Source of the DNA: an uncultured Collinsella sp. | GTDB taxonomy: Bacteria; Actinomycetota; Coriobacteriia; Coriobacteriales; Coriobacteriaceae | Length of the DNA stretch: 6,236 nucleotides | Assembly: GCA_902491395.1 (NCBI GenBank) | Contig: CABUHO010000045.1 | Coordinates: forward strand, 1 to 6,236 | Direction of reading: 5' to 3' | Shown here: piece after piece, positions 6,093 through 6,236 of the stretch | How the letters are laid out: each line of letters opens with the position of its first letter | Numbering within the stretch: the first letter of the stretch is position 1 | Made by a program: the position numbers and the translations under genes | The notes under the pieces: model-generated | What the model was told of the DNA's origin: nothing | The model's input: only the letters and a program-made list of their open reading frames with translations | Databases searched by the model: none

Positions 6093-6121
6093 GGGCCCCG
6101 TTCCATGTAGGAGCGGGGCCC
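6093..6121 (-). terminator. G+C-rich hairpin between the frlB-like and frlC-like genes
   Basis: GGGCCCCG (6093-6100) and CGGGGCCC (6114-6121) pair perfectly. One mismatch and three more pairs (6102-6104 with 6110-6112) close a 5-base loop. It begins 24 bases after the stop of the upstream gene. On the minus strand only a short U run (CGUUUGGG) follows, so it may be a weak or leaky terminator that lowers downstream expression, or an RNA-stabilising processing hairpin, rather than a full stop. Confidence 0.45.
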
Positions 6122-6144
6122 AATTACACAAACGTTATTTGCTC

Positions 6145-6236
6145 TTAGTAATCGAACTGGTGATAGTAACGACGATAGTTCAGGTTGTGCTTGGTGACCG
6201 TCTCGTAGTAGCGAGCCAGGCGGTCGGTCACGAGCA
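6145..6236 (-). CDS. frlB: C-terminal end of an FrlB-like SIS-family sugar-phosphate deglycase (partial)
   Basis: Only the last 29 codons are in the window; the gene continues past the right edge. The end reads RLARYYETVTKHNLNYRRYY then HQFDY and a TAA stop. The pattern H-N-x3-R-R-Y-Y-x4-Y matches the C-terminus of E. coli FrlB as I remember it (KDHNPDERRYYGGLVEY), and SIS-domain deglycases often end in this style. FrlB splits fructoselysine 6-phosphate into glucose 6-phosphate and lysine in the cytoplasm. The next gene downstream resembles FrlC, which supports the call. With so little sequence, another SIS-family deglycase, such as one for glucoselysine or other Amadori products, is possible. 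Confidence 0.6.
   Translation of the reverse strand, partial: LVTDRLARYYETVTKHNLNYRRYYHQFDY

Noticed and set aside
6072..6131. A 20-residue N-terminal extension of the frlC-like protein from an ATG at 6131
   Set aside because: It would translate through the intergenic hairpin, has no ribosome binding site, and its sequence is unlike the family; the ATG at 6071 has GGAGAG.

Overview
The window is G+C-rich bacterial DNA with every convincing gene on the minus strand, so it is read from high to low coordinates. It holds most of a histidine biosynthesis cluster and, upstream of it, the end of what looks like a fructoselysine (Amadori product) utilisation operon. The high G+C content, strong AGGAGG-type ribosome binding sites, tight operon packing, fused hisZ-hisG gene and FrlB/FrlC-like neighbours suggest a gut actinobacterium of the Coriobacteriia, such as Collinsella. 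That assignment is inference from memory of such genomes, not a database match.

Layout in transcription order: (1) 6236-6145, the last 29 codons of an FrlB-like SIS-family sugar-phosphate deglycase. (2) 6144-6072, a 73-base gap with a very G+C-rich hairpin. (3) 6071-5235, an FrlC-like TIM-barrel sugar epimerase. (4) 5234-5065, a 170-base leader with a perfect 12-bp hairpin just before the his genes. (5) 5064-3349, a HisZ-HisG fusion. (6) 3348-3244, a 105-base spacer. (7) 3243-1807 hisD, (8) 1805-690 hisC and (9) 689-102 hisB, packed with gaps of one and zero bases. (10) 101-1, a non-coding tail with two related imperfect hairpins that resemble REP-type palindromes.

The four his genes cover the committed first step (ATP phosphoribosyltransferase with its regulatory subunit fused on), imidazoleglycerol-phosphate dehydratase, histidinol-phosphate aminotransferase and histidinol dehydrogenase. 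HisB has only the dehydratase domain, so the histidinol-phosphate phosphatase must be encoded elsewhere, and hisH, hisA, hisF and hisI/E are not in the window. The two upstream genes would release glucose 6-phosphate and lysine from phosphorylated fructoselysine and interconvert its C3 epimer. No link between that pathway and histidine synthesis is evident beyond adjacency.

I see no wholly new system. The points most worth a second look are the HisZ-HisG fusion with an unusual three-cysteine cluster, the structured his leader, the putative frlBC pair, and the REP-like hairpins at the left edge.
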